A DNA stretch of 64,000 nt from Gordonia humi (GTDB taxonomy: Bacteria > Actinomycetota > Actinomycetes > Mycobacteriales > Mycobacteriaceae), in assembly GCF_014197435.1 (NCBI RefSeq), contig NZ_JACIFP010000001.1, positions 124,001-188,000 of the forward strand, written 5' to 3'. Positions 63,702-64,000 of the stretch are shown in pieces. How positions within the stretch are numbered: the stretch's first letter is position 1; each line of letters starts with the position of its first letter. Under the pieces are notes generated by a model, which was not told the DNA's origin, did no database searches, and was given only the letters and a program-made list of their open reading frames with translations. The position numbers and the translations under genes were made by a program.

Positions 63702-64000
63702 TCACCGCTTGGCGAGCAGACACCTCACCGACGCGACCGGCGTGTTCTCCCCCGCCGCGACGAGCACCACGTCGAGGTGGCCGGACGCCCGAGCGTCGAG
63801 CAGACCCCGGATCGGCGACGCCGAGCGCAGGACGTACGGCGGAGTCCGACCGGTGCGGGCCTGATCGAACTCCATCGTCGCCAGTGGTGACTCCCCTCCG
63901 GTCACCACGATCGACGCCGTCGCGCCGTCCGGCTCGGCGACGGTGATGAGCACGCTGCCCGACGCGTCGAGCAGCGATCCGCCGACCGCCAGCGCGACGA
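63702..64000 (-). CDS. unknown protein, C-terminal part (5' end outside window)
   Basis: Reading leftwards from the window edge, 98 full codons run without a stop to TGA at 63702-63704. The sequence includes LAVGGSLLDASGSVLITVAEPDG and ends VRCLLAKR; it is probably beta-rich. I do not recognise the family. A GTG at 63953 could start a shorter protein, but the frame continues to the edge in similar codon use, so a longer gene is more likely. It converges with the acyltransferase gene. Confidence 0.55.
   Translation of the reverse strand, partial: VALAVGGSLLDASGSVLITVAEPDGATASIVVTGGESPLATMEFDQARTGRTPPYVLRSASPIRGLLDARASGHLDVVLVAAGENTPVASVRCLLAKR

Noticed and set aside
63702..63953. A complete 83-residue gene starting at GTG 63953
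   Set aside because: The frame stays open to the window edge with similar codon use, so a longer gene cut by the edge is more likely.

Overview
The window looks like chromosomal DNA of a high-GC, mycolic-acid-bearing actinobacterium (order Mycobacteriales). The evidence is an antigen-85-type mycolyltransferase, a dnaK-grpE-dnaJ-hspR operon with HspR operators, several apparently leaderless genes with a TANNNT box 6-9 bases before the start codon, and a DyP-peroxidase/encapsulin pair. A Gordonia- or Rhodococcus-like host is an inference from gene content and from a dispersed repeat with the core CTCCGCTCGATCAGCGG.

Layout. (1) 1-16.7 kb: a catabolic island. It encodes CoA chemistry (racemase-like CaiB protein, acyl-CoA ligase, class III CoA-transferase, crotonase, hotdog thioesterase) and gentisate-type ring cleavage (cupin dioxygenase, FAH-family hydrolase, PrpF-like isomerase). 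It also carries a dienelactone-hydrolase-like protein, a flavin hydroxylase, an aldehyde dehydrogenase and a degenerate SDR. A GntR/FadR regulator sits at its right end, and seven matches to TGGT-N3-ACC lie in the island's promoters, including the regulator's own. An IS1380-type element with 20-bp inverted repeats and a 5-bp target duplication is inserted in it. (2) 16.8-29.5 kb: mostly housekeeping and envelope genes: mycolyltransferase, DyP/encapsulin, an asymmetric heterodimeric ABC exporter, EamA/LysR pair, RNase HI, and a YhgE/Pip membrane protein with a degenerate ATPase. (3) 29.7-44.7 kb: acyl-CoA dehydrogenase/SDR, then phenol to beta-ketoadipate. This part holds pcaD, an IclR regulator, pcaF, an unexplained AAA+ ATPase, catABC, a LysR regulator and a six-gene multicomponent phenol hydroxylase operon in dmpKLMNOP order. 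(4) 44.7-53.6 kb: nitroreductase, Lon, ArsR/SRPBCC pair and the HspR-controlled chaperone operon. HspR-type dyads stand before both dnaK and lon. (5) 53.9-64 kb: crotonase, NarL-type two-component system, DUF2339 membrane protein, EthD protein, zinc alcohol dehydrogenase, two acyltransferase-3 membrane enzymes and a gene fragment at the edge.

How it works together. Phenol is hydroxylated to catechol by the diiron enzyme, cleaved by CatA, then converted by CatB, CatC, PcaD and PcaF; 3-oxoadipate CoA-transferase (PcaIJ) is absent from the window. The left island probably activates an aromatic or branched acid as a CoA thioester, hydroxylates it and cleaves a gentisate-like ring. Its substrate cannot be read from sequence, and it is my best candidate for an undescribed pathway. 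The operons starting at 34773 and 40001 share a 15-bp leader motif that could also pair with their ribosome binding sites. No tRNA, rRNA, CRISPR array or prophage was seen.
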